Assembly (NCBI RefSeq): GCF_014257025.1
Contig: NZ_JACMSF010000034.1
Span: 34,157 to 98,156 of the forward strand
Length of the DNA stretch: 64,000 nucleotides
Reading direction: 5' to 3'
Source of the DNA: Streptomyces cupreus
Lineage (GTDB): Bacteria; Actinomycetota; Actinomycetes; Streptomycetales; Streptomycetaceae
Shown: positions 50,774 through 58,948 of the stretch, in pieces
How positions within the stretch are numbered: position 1 is the first letter of the stretch
Layout of the letters: every line of letters starts with the position of its first letter
Notes under the pieces: model-generated
What the model was told of the DNA's origin: nothing
What the model saw: the letters and a program-made list of their open reading frames with translations, nothing else
Databases searched by the model: none
Position numbers and translations under genes: made by a program

Positions 50774-52249
50774 ATGCAGAAGGGGATGCACACCGAGACC
50801 GAGCACTGCGTGCGGGCCGTCCAGGCCAAGGACGCGCGCTTCGACGGATGGTTCTACACGGCCGTCCTGACCACCGGGATCTACTGCCGGCCCAGCTGTC
50901 CGGTGGTCGCGCCCAAGCCGGAGAACATGGTGTTCCACCCGAGCGCGGCCGCCTGTCAGCAGGCCGGATTCCGGGCCTGCAAGCGGTGCCGTCCGGACGC
51001 CAGCCCGGGCTCCCCGGAGTGGAACCAGCGCGCCGATCTCGTGGCCCGCGCCATGCGGCTGATCGCCGACGGTGTCGTGGACCGCGAGGGCGTGCCCGGC
51101 CTCGCCGCCCGGCTCGGCTACAGCACCCGGCAGGTCGAACGCCAACTCCTCGCCGAGCTCGGCGCGGGCCCGCTCGCGCTGGCCCGTGCCCAACGCGCCC
51201 AGACCGCCCGCCTGTTGATCGAGACGACCCCGCTGCCGATGGCGGAGATCGCCTTCGCCGCCGGGTTCTCCTCCATCCGTACCTTCAACGACACCGTGCG
51301 CGAGGTCTTCGCCCTGGCGCCGAGCGAGCTACGGGCCCGCGCACCCCGCCCGGGGCAGACGCCCGGAGCGCTCGTCCTCCGCCTGCCGTTCCGCGCCCCC
51401 CTCAACCCCGACAACCTCTTCGGCCACCTCGCCGCGACCGCCGTACCCGGCGTGGAGGAGTGGCGGGACGGCGCGTACCGCCGCACACTCCGGCTGCCGT
51501 ACGGCCAAGGCATCGTGTCCCTGGCTCCGCGGCCCGACCACATCGCGTGCCGCCTCACGCTCAGCGACCTGCGCGACCTGGCCGTCGCCATCAGCCGCTG
51601 CCGCCGCATGCTCGACCTGGACGCCGACCCGGTCGCCATCGACGAGCAGCTCAGCACGGACGAACTGCTCGCACCCCTGGTCGCCAAGGCGCCCGGCCGG
51701 CGCGTCCCGCGCACGGTCGACGAGGCGGAGTTCGCCGTACGGGCCGTGCTCGGCCAGCAGGTCTCCACGGCCGCCGCCCGCACCCACGCGGCCCGCCTGG
51801 TCACCGCACACGGTCAGCCGGTCGACGACCCCGAGGGCGGCCTCACCCACCTCTTCCCGGCGCCCGAGGCACTGGCGGCGGTGGACCCGGAGTCACTGGC
51901 GATGCCCCGCACCCGCCGTACGACCTTCACCACCCTGGTCGGCCAACTCGCCGACGGAAGCCTCCACTTGGGTGTGGACAGCGACTGGGAGGAAACCCGG
52001 GGCCGACTGCTCGCCCTCCCCGGCTTCGGCCCCTGGACGGTCGGCGCCATCGCGATGCGCGCCCTCGGTGACCCCGACGCCTTCCTCCCCACCGACCTCG
52101 GAATCCGCCGCGCGGCAGGGGAGTTGGGCCTGCCCTCCACTCCCGCCGCCCTCACGGCCCGCGCCGCGGCCTGGCGGCCCTGGCGGGCGTACGCCGTCCA
52201 GTACCTGTGGGCGACCGACAGCCACCCGATCAACTTCCTCCCGGTCTAA
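50774..52249 (+). CDS. Ada/AlkA-type regulator and 3-methyladenine DNA glycosylase
   Basis: A 491-residue fused protein of alkylation repair. The N-terminal Ada zinc/methyl-phosphotriester domain has GIYCRPSCP and ACKRCRP (four Cys). An AraC-type HTH pair covers about residues 80-185 (LAARLGYSTRQVERQLLAEL). The AlkA N-terminal domain is followed by the HhH glycosylase LLALPGFGPWTVGAIAMRAL with the catalytic Asp in PTDLGIRRA. The Ada O6-methyltransferase domain is absent and is supplied by the next gene. The start may be ATG 50774 or ATG 50786. It senses methyl phosphotriesters and removes alkylated bases. Confidence 0.93.
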   Translation: MQKGMHTETEHCVRAVQAKDARFDGWFYTAVLTTGIYCRPSCPVVAPKPENMVFHPSAAACQQAGFRACKRCRPDASPGSPEWNQRADLVARAMRLIADGVVDREGVPGLAARLGYSTRQVERQLLAELGAGPLALARAQRAQTARLLIETTPLPMAEIAFAAGFSSIRTFNDTVREVFALAPSELRARAPRPGQTPGALVLRLPFRAPLNPDNLFGHLAATAVPGVEEWRDGAYRRTLRLPYGQGIVSLAPRPDHIACRLTLSDLRDLAVAISRCRRMLDLDADPVAIDEQLSTDELLAPLVAKAPGRRVPRTVDEAEFAVRAVLGQQVSTAAARTHAARLVTAHGQPVDDPEGGLTHLFPAPEALAAVDPESLAMPRTRRTTFTTLVGQLADGSLHLGVDSDWEETRGRLLALPGFGPWTVGAIAMRALGDPDAFLPTDLGIRRAAGELGLPSTPAALTARAAAWRPWRAYAVQYLWATDSHPINFLPV

Positions 52250-52258
52250 GGACGTTCC

Positions 52259-52741
52259 ATGCACCAGCACACCATGATCGACAGCCCGTACGGCCCCCTC
52301 ACCCTGGTCGCCGACGACGGCGTCCTGTGCGGCCTCTACATGACCGAACAGCGCCACCGACCACCGGAGGAGACCTTCGGCGACCGAGACGACACCCTGT
52401 TCGCGGAGGCCGAGGAACAACTGGAGGCCTATTTCGCGGGCGAGTTGAAGGAGTTCACCCTCGACCTGCGCCTGAAGGGCACACCGTTCCAGCGCGGCGT
52501 CTGGAACCAGCTCCGCAAGATCCCCTACGGCGAGACCCGCTCGTACGGCGACCTGGCCGACGCCCTCGGCAACCCCGGCGCCTCCCGCGCCGTCGGCCTC
52601 GCCAACGGCAAGAACCCGATCGGCATCATCGTCCCCTGCCACCGCGTCGTAGGCGCCAACGGCAGCCTCACCGGCTACGGCGGCGGCCTGGACCGCAAGA
52701 AGAGACTGCTGGACTTCGAGAGCGGCACGGCGCTGTTCTAG
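52259..52741 (+). CDS. ogt: O6-methylguanine-DNA methyltransferase
   Basis: A 160-residue suicide methyltransferase with the acceptor Cys in VPCHRVVG, RAVGLANGKNP and the helix-turn GTPFQRGVWNQLRKIPYGET. AAGGA lies 6 bases before ATG 52259. It follows ada-alkA after 9 bases, so both are induced together by alkylation damage. An IS fragment lies directly downstream. Confidence 0.95.
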   Translation: MHQHTMIDSPYGPLTLVADDGVLCGLYMTEQRHRPPEETFGDRDDTLFAEAEEQLEAYFAGELKEFTLDLRLKGTPFQRGVWNQLRKIPYGETRSYGDLADALGNPGASRAVGLANGKNPIGIIVPCHRVVGANGSLTGYGGGLDRKKRLLDFESGTALF

Positions 52742-52793
52742 GTGTACTCGGCCGACACGTTGGTGACACGTAGGCGTCGGTAGTTGATCAAAG

Positions 52794-53007
52794 CAGGACC
52801 TCCGGGCGTAGTGGAGATTGCCGTCTTTCACTCACCTCGGAGGTCCTGGTGGCCCACGCTAATGCCCGGCTGACCTTTCACGGCAGATGCCTGCTGGTGC
52901 GCCGTGTCGTACTGGACCGGCGTCCGGTCGCTCACGTCGCGAAAGAGCTCGGTGTCTCCCGCCAGTGCGCCCACCGCTGGGTGAACCGCTATCGCGCCGA
53001 GGGCGAG
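52794..53007 (+). mobile_element. IS481-family transposase fragment (5' end only)
   Basis: From GTG 52849 the first 53 codons give an IS481-type N-terminal HTH (NARLTFHGRCLLVRRVV, then AHVAKELGVSRQCAHRWVNR). The similarity stops at EGE (53007); the DDE catalytic domain is missing. Upstream, CAGGACCTCCG (52794-52804) pairs with CGGAGGTCCTG (52838-52848), hiding the ribosome site GGAGG, a common device that limits transposase translation. The fragment replaces the 3' end of the VOC gene on the other strand. The left limit of the element is not defined. Confidence 0.8.
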
Positions 53008-53250
53008 GACCCGCTCGACCTCCTCGTCCCGGGTGCGGTCCTGCGGCTCAAGGTCCAGGTGCACCCGGTTCTTGACGGTCTTGGGCTCGGGGACGGTGAC
53101 GAACAGCAGTCCCGCCCCCTCGATCAGCGCGTACTCGTCCCCGGGCTTGTCGTCCTCGTGCAGGGGCAGGTCCAGCACTCGGGACCAGAACTCGCCGAGG
53201 CGGTAGGCGTCGGCGGAGTCGATCGTCACGTGGCGGATCCGAGAAGTCAT
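52993..53250 (-). pseudogene. VOC-family protein truncated by the IS fragment
   Basis: The first 86 codons from ATG 53250 are a VOC/glyoxalase-like domain (MTSRIRHVTIDSADAYRLGE, then VHLDLEPQDRTRDEEVERVL). At ALGA the sequence changes to antisense IS481 sequence and runs on to a stop at 52828 with no family match. The second half of the fold and its metal ligands are lost, so the product should be inactive. It lies 14 bp after the SIR2 gene and was probably its operon partner. The junction lies within 52993-53007, where a few bases are shared. Confidence 0.8.
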
Positions 53251-53264
53251 GATCGCATCCTGGG

Positions 53265-53990
53265 CTACCAGCCGATCCCGCGCAGCAGTTCGGGCAGTGC
53301 CGTGCCGATCGGCTCGTGGATCACCTCGTCGGCGAGTTCGTCGTACGGTGTCGGCTCGGCGTTGACGATGACGAGCCGTGCGCCGTGGTCGGCGGCGATG
53401 CCGGCGAGGCCCGCCGCGGGCTGGACCTGGAGGCTGGTGCCGACCGCGATGAACACCTGGCAGGCCTTGGTGATCGCGACCGCCTCACCGAGCACGACCG
53501 GGTCGAGGCGCTCGCCGAACATCACCGTGGCCGACTTCAGGATCCCGCCGCACTCCAGGCACGGCGGATCCTCCTCACCGGCCTCGACCCGGGCGATCGC
53601 GTCCTCCATCGGGCCCCGCGCATGACAGCCGGTGCACACCACGCCGCGTGCGCTGCCGTGCAGTTCGAGCACCTTGCGGGCCGGCATCCCGGCGAGCTGG
53701 TGCAGCCCGTCCACGTTCTGCGTGATCACCCTCACCGGCACCCCGGACCGCTCCAGCTCGGCGACCGCGTGGTGCGCGGCGTTCGGCTCGGCCTTCAGCG
53801 TGCGGTTCTTGCGCCGCATCTGCCACGAGCGACGGCGGATCTCCGGATCGCCCATGTAGTACTCGTACGTCACCAGCTTCTCGGCGTCCGGGTCCCGCCG
53901 CCACAGACCGTTCGGCCCGCGGTAGTCGGGGATCCCGGAGTCCGTGCTGATACCGGCGCCGCTGAGGATGGCGACGAGGGGCTTGGTCAT
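53265..53990 (-). CDS. SIR2-family NAD-dependent deacylase
   Basis: A 241-residue sirtuin. It has GAGISTDSGIPDYRGP, TQNVDGLHQLAG, the catalytic His in LELHGSA and a zinc site CTGCHARG / CLECGG. GTSLQVQPAAGLA and VNAEPTPYDELAD follow. It removes acyl groups from Lys and forms O-acyl-ADP-ribose. ATG 53990 is used; the longer frame has non-family sequence. No clear ribosome site is seen. The downstream VOC gene is broken. Confidence 0.93.
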   Translation of the reverse strand: MTKPLVAILSGAGISTDSGIPDYRGPNGLWRRDPDAEKLVTYEYYMGDPEIRRRSWQMRRKNRTLKAEPNAAHHAVAELERSGVPVRVITQNVDGLHQLAGMPARKVLELHGSARGVVCTGCHARGPMEDAIARVEAGEEDPPCLECGGILKSATVMFGERLDPVVLGEAVAITKACQVFIAVGTSLQVQPAAGLAGIAADHGARLVIVNAEPTPYDELADEVIHEPIGTALPELLRGIGW

Positions 53991-54072
53991 GCCACCGAGA
54001 GTAGGCCGGGGCCAGGGGTGCGGCGATCGGATATTCGGGTCGTGGGGCGGCGGCCGGTGGTGGCGTCCGCGC

Positions 54073-54273
54073 ATGGCCAAGGTCACCGTCTCGCTCGACG
54101 CCGAACTCGTCGTCGAAGCCATGGTCCTCGCGGGCGTGGGCAGTCCCCAGGATGCCGTCGAACTCGTCGTCCGCGACTACATCGCACGCGGTCACCGCAC
54201 CGAGGCCCGCCTCGCCGCACGCGACGACGCGCCGCGCGAGGTGGACGCAAGGCCCAAGGACGTCGAGGGCTGA
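54073..54273 (+). CDS. VapB-type antitoxin, orphan
   Basis: A 66-residue ribbon-helix-helix protein of the VapB/DUF2191 type (MAKVTVSLDAELVVEAMVLA, then DAVELVVRDYIARGH). Normally a VapC PIN toxin gene follows. Here the next gene is a Nudix hydrolase on the opposite strand, 16 bases away, so no toxin partner is present. It may be a stand-alone regulator or a remnant. Confidence 0.75.
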   Translation: MAKVTVSLDAELVVEAMVLAGVGSPQDAVELVVRDYIARGHRTEARLAARDDAPREVDARPKDVEG

Positions 54274-54289
54274 CCCCGCCCGAGCCGGA

Positions 54290-54781
54290 TCAGCCGACCC
54301 GGCGCCCGTTCTCCAACTCCGCCGCGCCCCCGCCGTCCGCGAGCACGTCCAGCGCGACCAGCACCCGGCGGCCCAGGGCACCCGGCAGATACTCGGTGAG
54401 CTCCTCGCGCGGGACCAGACGCCAGGACAGCAACTCCTCCTCCTGCAGCCGGATCGCCTTGAAGTCGTCCTCGCCGAGGACACCACCGTCGTACAGATAG
54501 GCGACCAGCGGCGGTCGGCCCGTGCCGTGCACCCAGTCCACCGCGAGCAGCGGGCCGAGCGGGACGTCGAGCCCGATCTCCTCGGCCGTCTCCCGGCGCG
54601 CGCCCCGGCGCGGGGTCTCGCCCTCGTCGGACTCGACCGTACCGCCCGGAAGCGCCCAGCCCTCACGGTAGTTGGGCTCGACGAGCAGCACCCGGCCCTC
54701 CGTGTCCCGGAACAGGGCGGCGGCACCGGCGAGGACGCGGGGGAGCCCCGCGATGTACGTGGCGAAGTCCTGAGTGGTCAT
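54290..54781 (-). CDS. Nudix hydrolase
   Basis: A 163-residue Nudix protein. The box GX5EX7REUXEEXGU is GGTVESDEGETPRRGARRET followed by AEEIGL. It would hydrolyse a nucleoside diphosphate derivative such as ADP-ribose or an oxidised nucleotide. It lies 21 bp after the ADP-ribosylglycohydrolase gene on the same strand, which makes ADP-ribose a sensible candidate substrate; this is inferred from position. Confidence 0.92.
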   Translation of the reverse strand: MTTQDFATYIAGLPRVLAGAAALFRDTEGRVLLVEPNYREGWALPGGTVESDEGETPRRGARRETAEEIGLDVPLGPLLAVDWVHGTGRPPLVAYLYDGGVLGEDDFKAIRLQEEELLSWRLVPREELTEYLPGALGRRVLVALDVLADGGGAAELENGRRVG

Positions 54782-54802
54782 CCAGGAAGGGTAACCACCG
54801 CG

Positions 54803-55876
54803 TCACTCGCTCCCGACCAACCGCAGTGTCCGCTCCGCCAGCTCACTGATCCGCACCCCGTCGAACCCGAACACCGCACTGCGCACCGTGTCCTCCAACG
54901 GGTCCCGCCACTGCGCCGGGATCGCCTGCGCCCCGGTCAGCACCCCGGCCACCGAACCGGCGGTGGCCCCGTTGGAGTCGGTGTCCAGGCCGCCGCGGAC
55001 GGTGAGGGTGATGGTGCGGGTGAAGTCGCCGTCGCCGTACAGCAGGCCCGCGGTGAGGACGGCGGCGTTCGGGACGGTGTGGATCCAGCCGAGGCCCGCG
55101 GTCTCCTCGGACACCGTGGTGAGCGTGTCCTCCCAGGTCATCCGGGTGTCATGGAGCGAGATCACCCGGCGCACGGTGCGCGCGAGGCGGCTGCTCGCCG
55201 GGATCACGGTGAGCGCCTCGTTGAGGGCGTGCCGGACGGTGGGCGCGTCGAACGCCGCCGAGACCAGCGCCGCCGCCCACATCGCCCCGTACACGCCGTT
55301 GCCGGTGTGCGACAGCACGGCGTCCCGGCGGGCCAGGGAGGCGGCGCGGCGCGGGTCGGCGGGGCAGGTCCAGCCGTAGATGTCGGCCCGGATCAGGGCG
55401 CCGATCCACTCCTGGTACGGGTTGTCGAAGGTGGCGGTCAGCGGCGGCTTGAGCCCGTTGGCGAGATTCCGGTACGCCGCCCGCTCGGCCGTGAAGGTCT
55501 GCAGGTACGGCAGCCGCAGCAGCCACAGATCGCCGACCTGCTCGGTGCTGAAGCCGAAGCCATGGGTCTCCAGCAGGTCCAGGCCGAGGATCGCGTAGTC
55601 GACGTCGTCGTCCCGGCAGCTGCCGTGGATCCGGCCGCGCACGCACTGGCGCCACTCGGGGCGCAGTTCGAAGGCGTCGTCGTCGCCGGGCGGCGGCTCG
55701 GGCAGATAGTCGGTGAGCGGCAGGGAGGCTGCCCGCCGCAGATAGCGGTCGATACGGTCCCGCGTCCACAGGTCGCCCTGCTCGACCGGTTTGCCCAGCA
55801 TGTTGCCGGCGATCCGGCCCAGCCAGCCCCCGAGGACGCGGTCGGTGAGCTCTGGCTCGGTGCCCACAGGGGTCAT
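54803..55876 (-). CDS. ADP-ribosylglycohydrolase-family protein
   Basis: A 357-residue ARH/DraG-family protein. It begins with RVLGGWLGRIAGNMLGKPVE. The metal-site blocks are CRDDDVDYAILGLDLLE and GGLDTDSNGATAGSVAGVL; the latter is close to the family DTD signature. It would remove ADP-ribose from proteins, nucleic acids or small molecules. It is followed by a Nudix gene. ATG 55876 lacks a clear ribosome site. It is divergent from glycerate kinase. Confidence 0.9.
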   Translation of the reverse strand: MTPVGTEPELTDRVLGGWLGRIAGNMLGKPVEQGDLWTRDRIDRYLRRAASLPLTDYLPEPPPGDDDAFELRPEWRQCVRGRIHGSCRDDDVDYAILGLDLLETHGFGFSTEQVGDLWLLRLPYLQTFTAERAAYRNLANGLKPPLTATFDNPYQEWIGALIRADIYGWTCPADPRRAASLARRDAVLSHTGNGVYGAMWAAALVSAAFDAPTVRHALNEALTVIPASSRLARTVRRVISLHDTRMTWEDTLTTVSEETAGLGWIHTVPNAAVLTAGLLYGDGDFTRTITLTVRGGLDTDSNGATAGSVAGVLTGAQAIPAQWRDPLEDTVRSAVFGFDGVRISELAERTLRLVGSE

Positions 55877-56035
55877 AGCACCGGTCTACCCGATTCCGCG
55901 GGGCCCGGACAGCGGGGCGTCCGGCCCGGTCCAGGGACCGGTCGGGGCATGACGGCGAGGGCGTCCTGCGGTTAAGGTCGCAGCGGCGCGACTGGCCTTG
56001 ACATGCGCGAGGCCCGGAGAGCAAGGGGATCACAG

Positions 56036-57166
56036 GTGACACAGCGCGTGCTCATCGCCGCGGACAAGTTCAAGGGCTCGCTCACGGCCGTACAGGTCGC
56101 CGAACGGGTGACGGCCGGGCTGCGGCAGGTCGTGCCCGACGTGGACGTCGAGGCGCTGCCCGTGGCCGACGGCGGCGACGGCACCGTGGACGCCGCGGTC
56201 GCGGCCGGGTTCTCGCGGCATGAGGTACGGGTCGCGGGGCCCCTCGGTGACGAGGTCACGGCGGCGTTCGCGCTGCGCGGTGACACGGCCGTCGTCGAGA
56301 TGGCGGAGGCCAGTGGGCTCCAGCGGCTTCCGGCGGGTGTCTTCGCGCCCCTGACCGCCTCCACGTACGGCTCCGGGGAACTGCTGCGGGCCGCCCTCGA
56401 CGCGGGCGCCCGGACCATCGTCTTCGGCGTCGGCGGCAGCGCCACGACCGACGGCGGCGCCGGGATGCTCTCCGCGCTGGGTGCGCGGTTCCTGGACGCG
56501 GACGGTGAGCCGGTGGCGCCGGGCGGTGGGGGGCTCGGGGAACTGGCCTCGGCGGACCTCTCCGGTCTGGACCCGCGTCTGGCCTCGGTCGAGCTGGTCC
56601 TCGCGAGCGATGTCGACAACCCCTTGACGGGGCCCAAGGGCGCCCCGGCGGTCTACGGGCCGCAGAAGGGGGCCTCGCCGGACGACGTGGCCACGCTGGA
56701 CGCGGCGCTCGCGCACTTCGCGAAGGTGCTGGAGGGCTCGATCGGCTCCAAGGCCGCCGAGTACGCCGCCTCGCCGGGCGCGGGCGCTGCGGGCGGCATC
56801 GGCTACGGCGCCCTGCTCCTCGGCGCCCGGTTCCGCCCCGGAATCGAGGTGATGCTCGATGTGCTGGGCTTCGGGCCGGCGCTGGAGCGGGCGGATCTGG
56901 TGATCACCGGGGAGGGCTCCCTGGACGAGCAGACGCTGCACGGCAAGGCCCCGGCGGGGGTCGCGGCGGCGGCGCGGGCGGCCGGCAAGGAGGTCGTAGC
57001 GGTCTGCGGCCGCCTGGCCCTCCCCCCGCAGGCCCTGGGCCGGGCAGGCATGCGGCGCGCGTACCCCCTGACGGAGATCGAGCCGGACGTGGCGAAGTGC
57101 ATCGCGGACGCGGGCCCCATCCTGGAGCGCTCGGCGTCCCGCATCGCGGAGGACTTCCTGCGCTGA
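56036..57166 (+). CDS. Glycerate kinase (GK-I family)
   Basis: A 376-residue enzyme that phosphorylates D-glycerate to 2-phosphoglycerate. Signatures are IAADKFKGSLTAVQVAE, PVADGGDGTVDA, FGVGGSATTDGGAGML and ITGEGSLDEQTLHGKAP. GTG 56036 with AAGGGG 7 bases ahead is preferred over ATG 56003. It is the last plus-strand gene of the window and ends at a strong hairpin. Its link to the neighbouring glyoxylate-producing pathway is possible but not shown. Confidence 0.93.
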   Translation: MTQRVLIAADKFKGSLTAVQVAERVTAGLRQVVPDVDVEALPVADGGDGTVDAAVAAGFSRHEVRVAGPLGDEVTAAFALRGDTAVVEMAEASGLQRLPAGVFAPLTASTYGSGELLRAALDAGARTIVFGVGGSATTDGGAGMLSALGARFLDADGEPVAPGGGGLGELASADLSGLDPRLASVELVLASDVDNPLTGPKGAPAVYGPQKGASPDDVATLDAALAHFAKVLEGSIGSKAAEYAASPGAGAAGGIGYGALLLGARFRPGIEVMLDVLGFGPALERADLVITGEGSLDEQTLHGKAPAGVAAAARAAGKEVVAVCGRLALPPQALGRAGMRRAYPLTEIEPDVAKCIADAGPILERSASRIAEDFLR

Positions 57167-57226
57167 CGCAGGCCTCGTCCTCAAGCGCCCTACGGGCTGT
57201 AGGGGCGGCGGGGCGAAGAAAACCCA

Positions 57227-57267
57227 AAGGCCCCGGAGTCCGTCGTAGAAGACGGATCCGGGGCCTT
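57227..57267. terminator. Bidirectional hairpin terminator, glycerate kinase / pssA
   Basis: Left arm 57227-57244 and right arm 57251-57267 pair over 17 bp with a single bulged base (AAGGCCCCGGA-TCCGTC against GACGGATCCGGGGCCTT). It lies between the convergent ends of glycerate kinase and pssA. Confidence 0.85.
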
Positions 57268-57280
57268 CGAAGTACCGGCG

Positions 57281-58135
57281 CTACGGAAGCTGTGCGGCTC
57301 GCGCCTCGCGGCGGTTGTCGCGGAAGTTGTTCACCCGGCGCGCCGTGGCGAACAGCGGGATCACCGCGCCTGTGACCAGCTGGAGGGCGCAGCCGGTCTG
57401 GAGGAGCAGCTGGCCGCTCGGGGCGTCGAAGGCCCAGGCCGCCAGCAGACCCATCGACACGACGATCCAGGACAGCATCGCCACCGCGAGCCGGCCCCGC
57501 GGCTTCGGGTACTCCACGCGGCTCACCATCAGCCACGCCGTACCCAGGATCGCCAGCAGCGTCGCCACGAAGGGCAGCTCCAGCAGCACGATCGAGACCA
57601 CCGTCAGCGCCCCGAACGGGGAAGGCATGCCTTGGAACATGCCGTTCGGGACCGTCACGCACGAGAAGCGCGCAAGCCGCAGCACCACCGCCAGCAGCAC
57701 CACGATCGCGCCGACCGCGGCCACTCTCTGGTGCGCGTCGTCCGCGACCATGCCGTAGACCAGCACGAAGTACGCCGGCGCCAGGCCGAAGCTGATCAGA
57801 TCGGAGAGGTTGTCCAGCTCGGCGCCCATGGGGGAGGAGCGGAGCTTGCGCGCCACCAGGCCGTCGAACAGGTCGAAGACCGCGGCGCAGAGCATCAGGA
57901 TCACGGCGGTCGCCGCGCTGTGCCGGGCCATGCCCGTCTCCTGGCTGCCGGTGAGGTGCGGGATCAAGATCCCCGTGGTGGTGAAGTACACCGCCATGAA
58001 GCCGCACGTGGCGTTGCCGAGGGTGAGGGTGTCCGCTATCGAGAGGCGGAGAGAGAGGGGCATCTCCTCCTCTTCGTCCACCTCGTCCGCCTCGGGCACC
58101 CAGCCCGCCTGAGTTTCCGGATCAATCACGGTCAA
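57281..58135 (-). CDS. pssA: CDP-diacylglycerol-serine O-phosphatidyltransferase
   Basis: A 284-residue membrane enzyme that makes phosphatidylserine. The CDP-alcohol phosphatidyltransferase motif is DGLVARKLRSSPMGAELDNL followed by SD, and six to eight hydrophobic helices are present. The start is TTG 58135, or GTG 58129 two codons later. It overlaps the psd gene by 14 bases, so its translation is coupled. Together the two make phosphatidylethanolamine, a major Streptomyces lipid. Confidence 0.93.
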   Translation of the reverse strand: MTVIDPETQAGWVPEADEVDEEEEMPLSLRLSIADTLTLGNATCGFMAVYFTTTGILIPHLTGSQETGMARHSAATAVILMLCAAVFDLFDGLVARKLRSSPMGAELDNLSDLISFGLAPAYFVLVYGMVADDAHQRVAAVGAIVVLLAVVLRLARFSCVTVPNGMFQGMPSPFGALTVVSIVLLELPFVATLLAILGTAWLMVSRVEYPKPRGRLAVAMLSWIVVSMGLLAAWAFDAPSGQLLLQTGCALQLVTGAVIPLFATARRVNNFRDNRREARAAQLP

Positions 58136-58778
58136 TGCGAGTCACCCCAGCCACGGTCTTCTGCCCGACCTCGACCGCGACCTCCACGCCCTCGGGCAGG
58201 TAGATGTCGACACGCGAGCCGAAGCGGATCAGACCGATCCGGTCACCCTGCTCGACCTTCGTCCCCTGAGGGATGTACGGCACGATGCGGCGGGCGACCG
58301 CGCCTGCGATCTGGATCATCTCGATGTCCCCGAGTTCGGTGTCGAAATGCCAGACTACGCGCTCGTTGTTCTCGCTCTCCTTGTTGAACGCCGGAACGAA
58401 CCCACCTGGGATGTGCTCGACCGAGGCCACCGTGCCGGAGAGGGGGGCGCGGTTGACGTGGACGTTGAGCGGGCTCATGAAGATCGCGACGCGGGTGCGA
58501 CCGTCCTTCCACGGCATGATGCTCTGCACCACACCGTCGGCGGGCGAGATGACCCGGCCCTGGGCGATCTCGCGCTCGGGGTCGCGGAAGAACCACAGCA
58601 TGCCCGCCGCGAGGGCGGTGGCGGGCACGGCCACGGCCCGGGCGGCGCCGGAGCGGCGGGCCTTGGCCAGGCTGAGGGCTGCGGTGGCGACGGTCGGGAG
58701 AAGCCACGGCGATGCTCCGCGCGCGAGGCGTACGCCGGCCCGGCTGTCGCGAGGTGCAGAGGTTTGGCTGTGGGGCAT
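58122..58778 (-). CDS. psd: Phosphatidylserine decarboxylase, short form
   Basis: A 218-residue pyruvoyl enzyme. It has one N-terminal hydrophobic region, WFFRDPERE, then SPADGVVQSI and the self-cleavage site in LIRFGSRVDIYLPEG, where Ser becomes the pyruvoyl group. FGSR instead of LGST is typical of the short bacterial/archaeal-type enzymes. ATG 58778 has GAAGG 6 bases ahead. It is followed by pssA with a 14-base overlap. It lies 170 bp after the ethylmalonyl-CoA operon. Confidence 0.92.
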   Translation of the reverse strand: MPHSQTSAPRDSRAGVRLARGASPWLLPTVATAALSLAKARRSGAARAVAVPATALAAGMLWFFRDPEREIAQGRVISPADGVVQSIMPWKDGRTRVAIFMSPLNVHVNRAPLSGTVASVEHIPGGFVPAFNKESENNERVVWHFDTELGDIEMIQIAGAVARRIVPYIPQGTKVEQGDRIGLIRFGSRVDIYLPEGVEVAVEVGQKTVAGVTRIDRD

Positions 58779-58948
58779 GGATGACCTTCGTAGCGGATGA
58801 TGCCGCGCAGTGAGGGGGGACGGCGGCTTTCCCGGGATCGTACCGGTCGCGGGCCACAACTGGGCAAGCCAGGAAGCCGAGTAGGCGGCTGAAGAGTGTT
58901 GACGGGGTGTGATCTTCTTCTCCAAGAAAACACCCCGTATCCGGACAA

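Noticed and set aside
52849..53625. A 258-codon plus-strand frame as an intact gene
   Set aside because: Only the first 53 codons resemble a transposase; the rest is antisense to the VOC and SIR2 genes.
55998..56003. Perfect TTGACA box ahead of glycerate kinase
   Set aside because: No acceptable -10 box lies 16-19 bases downstream, and the ribosome site is too close for a normal leader.
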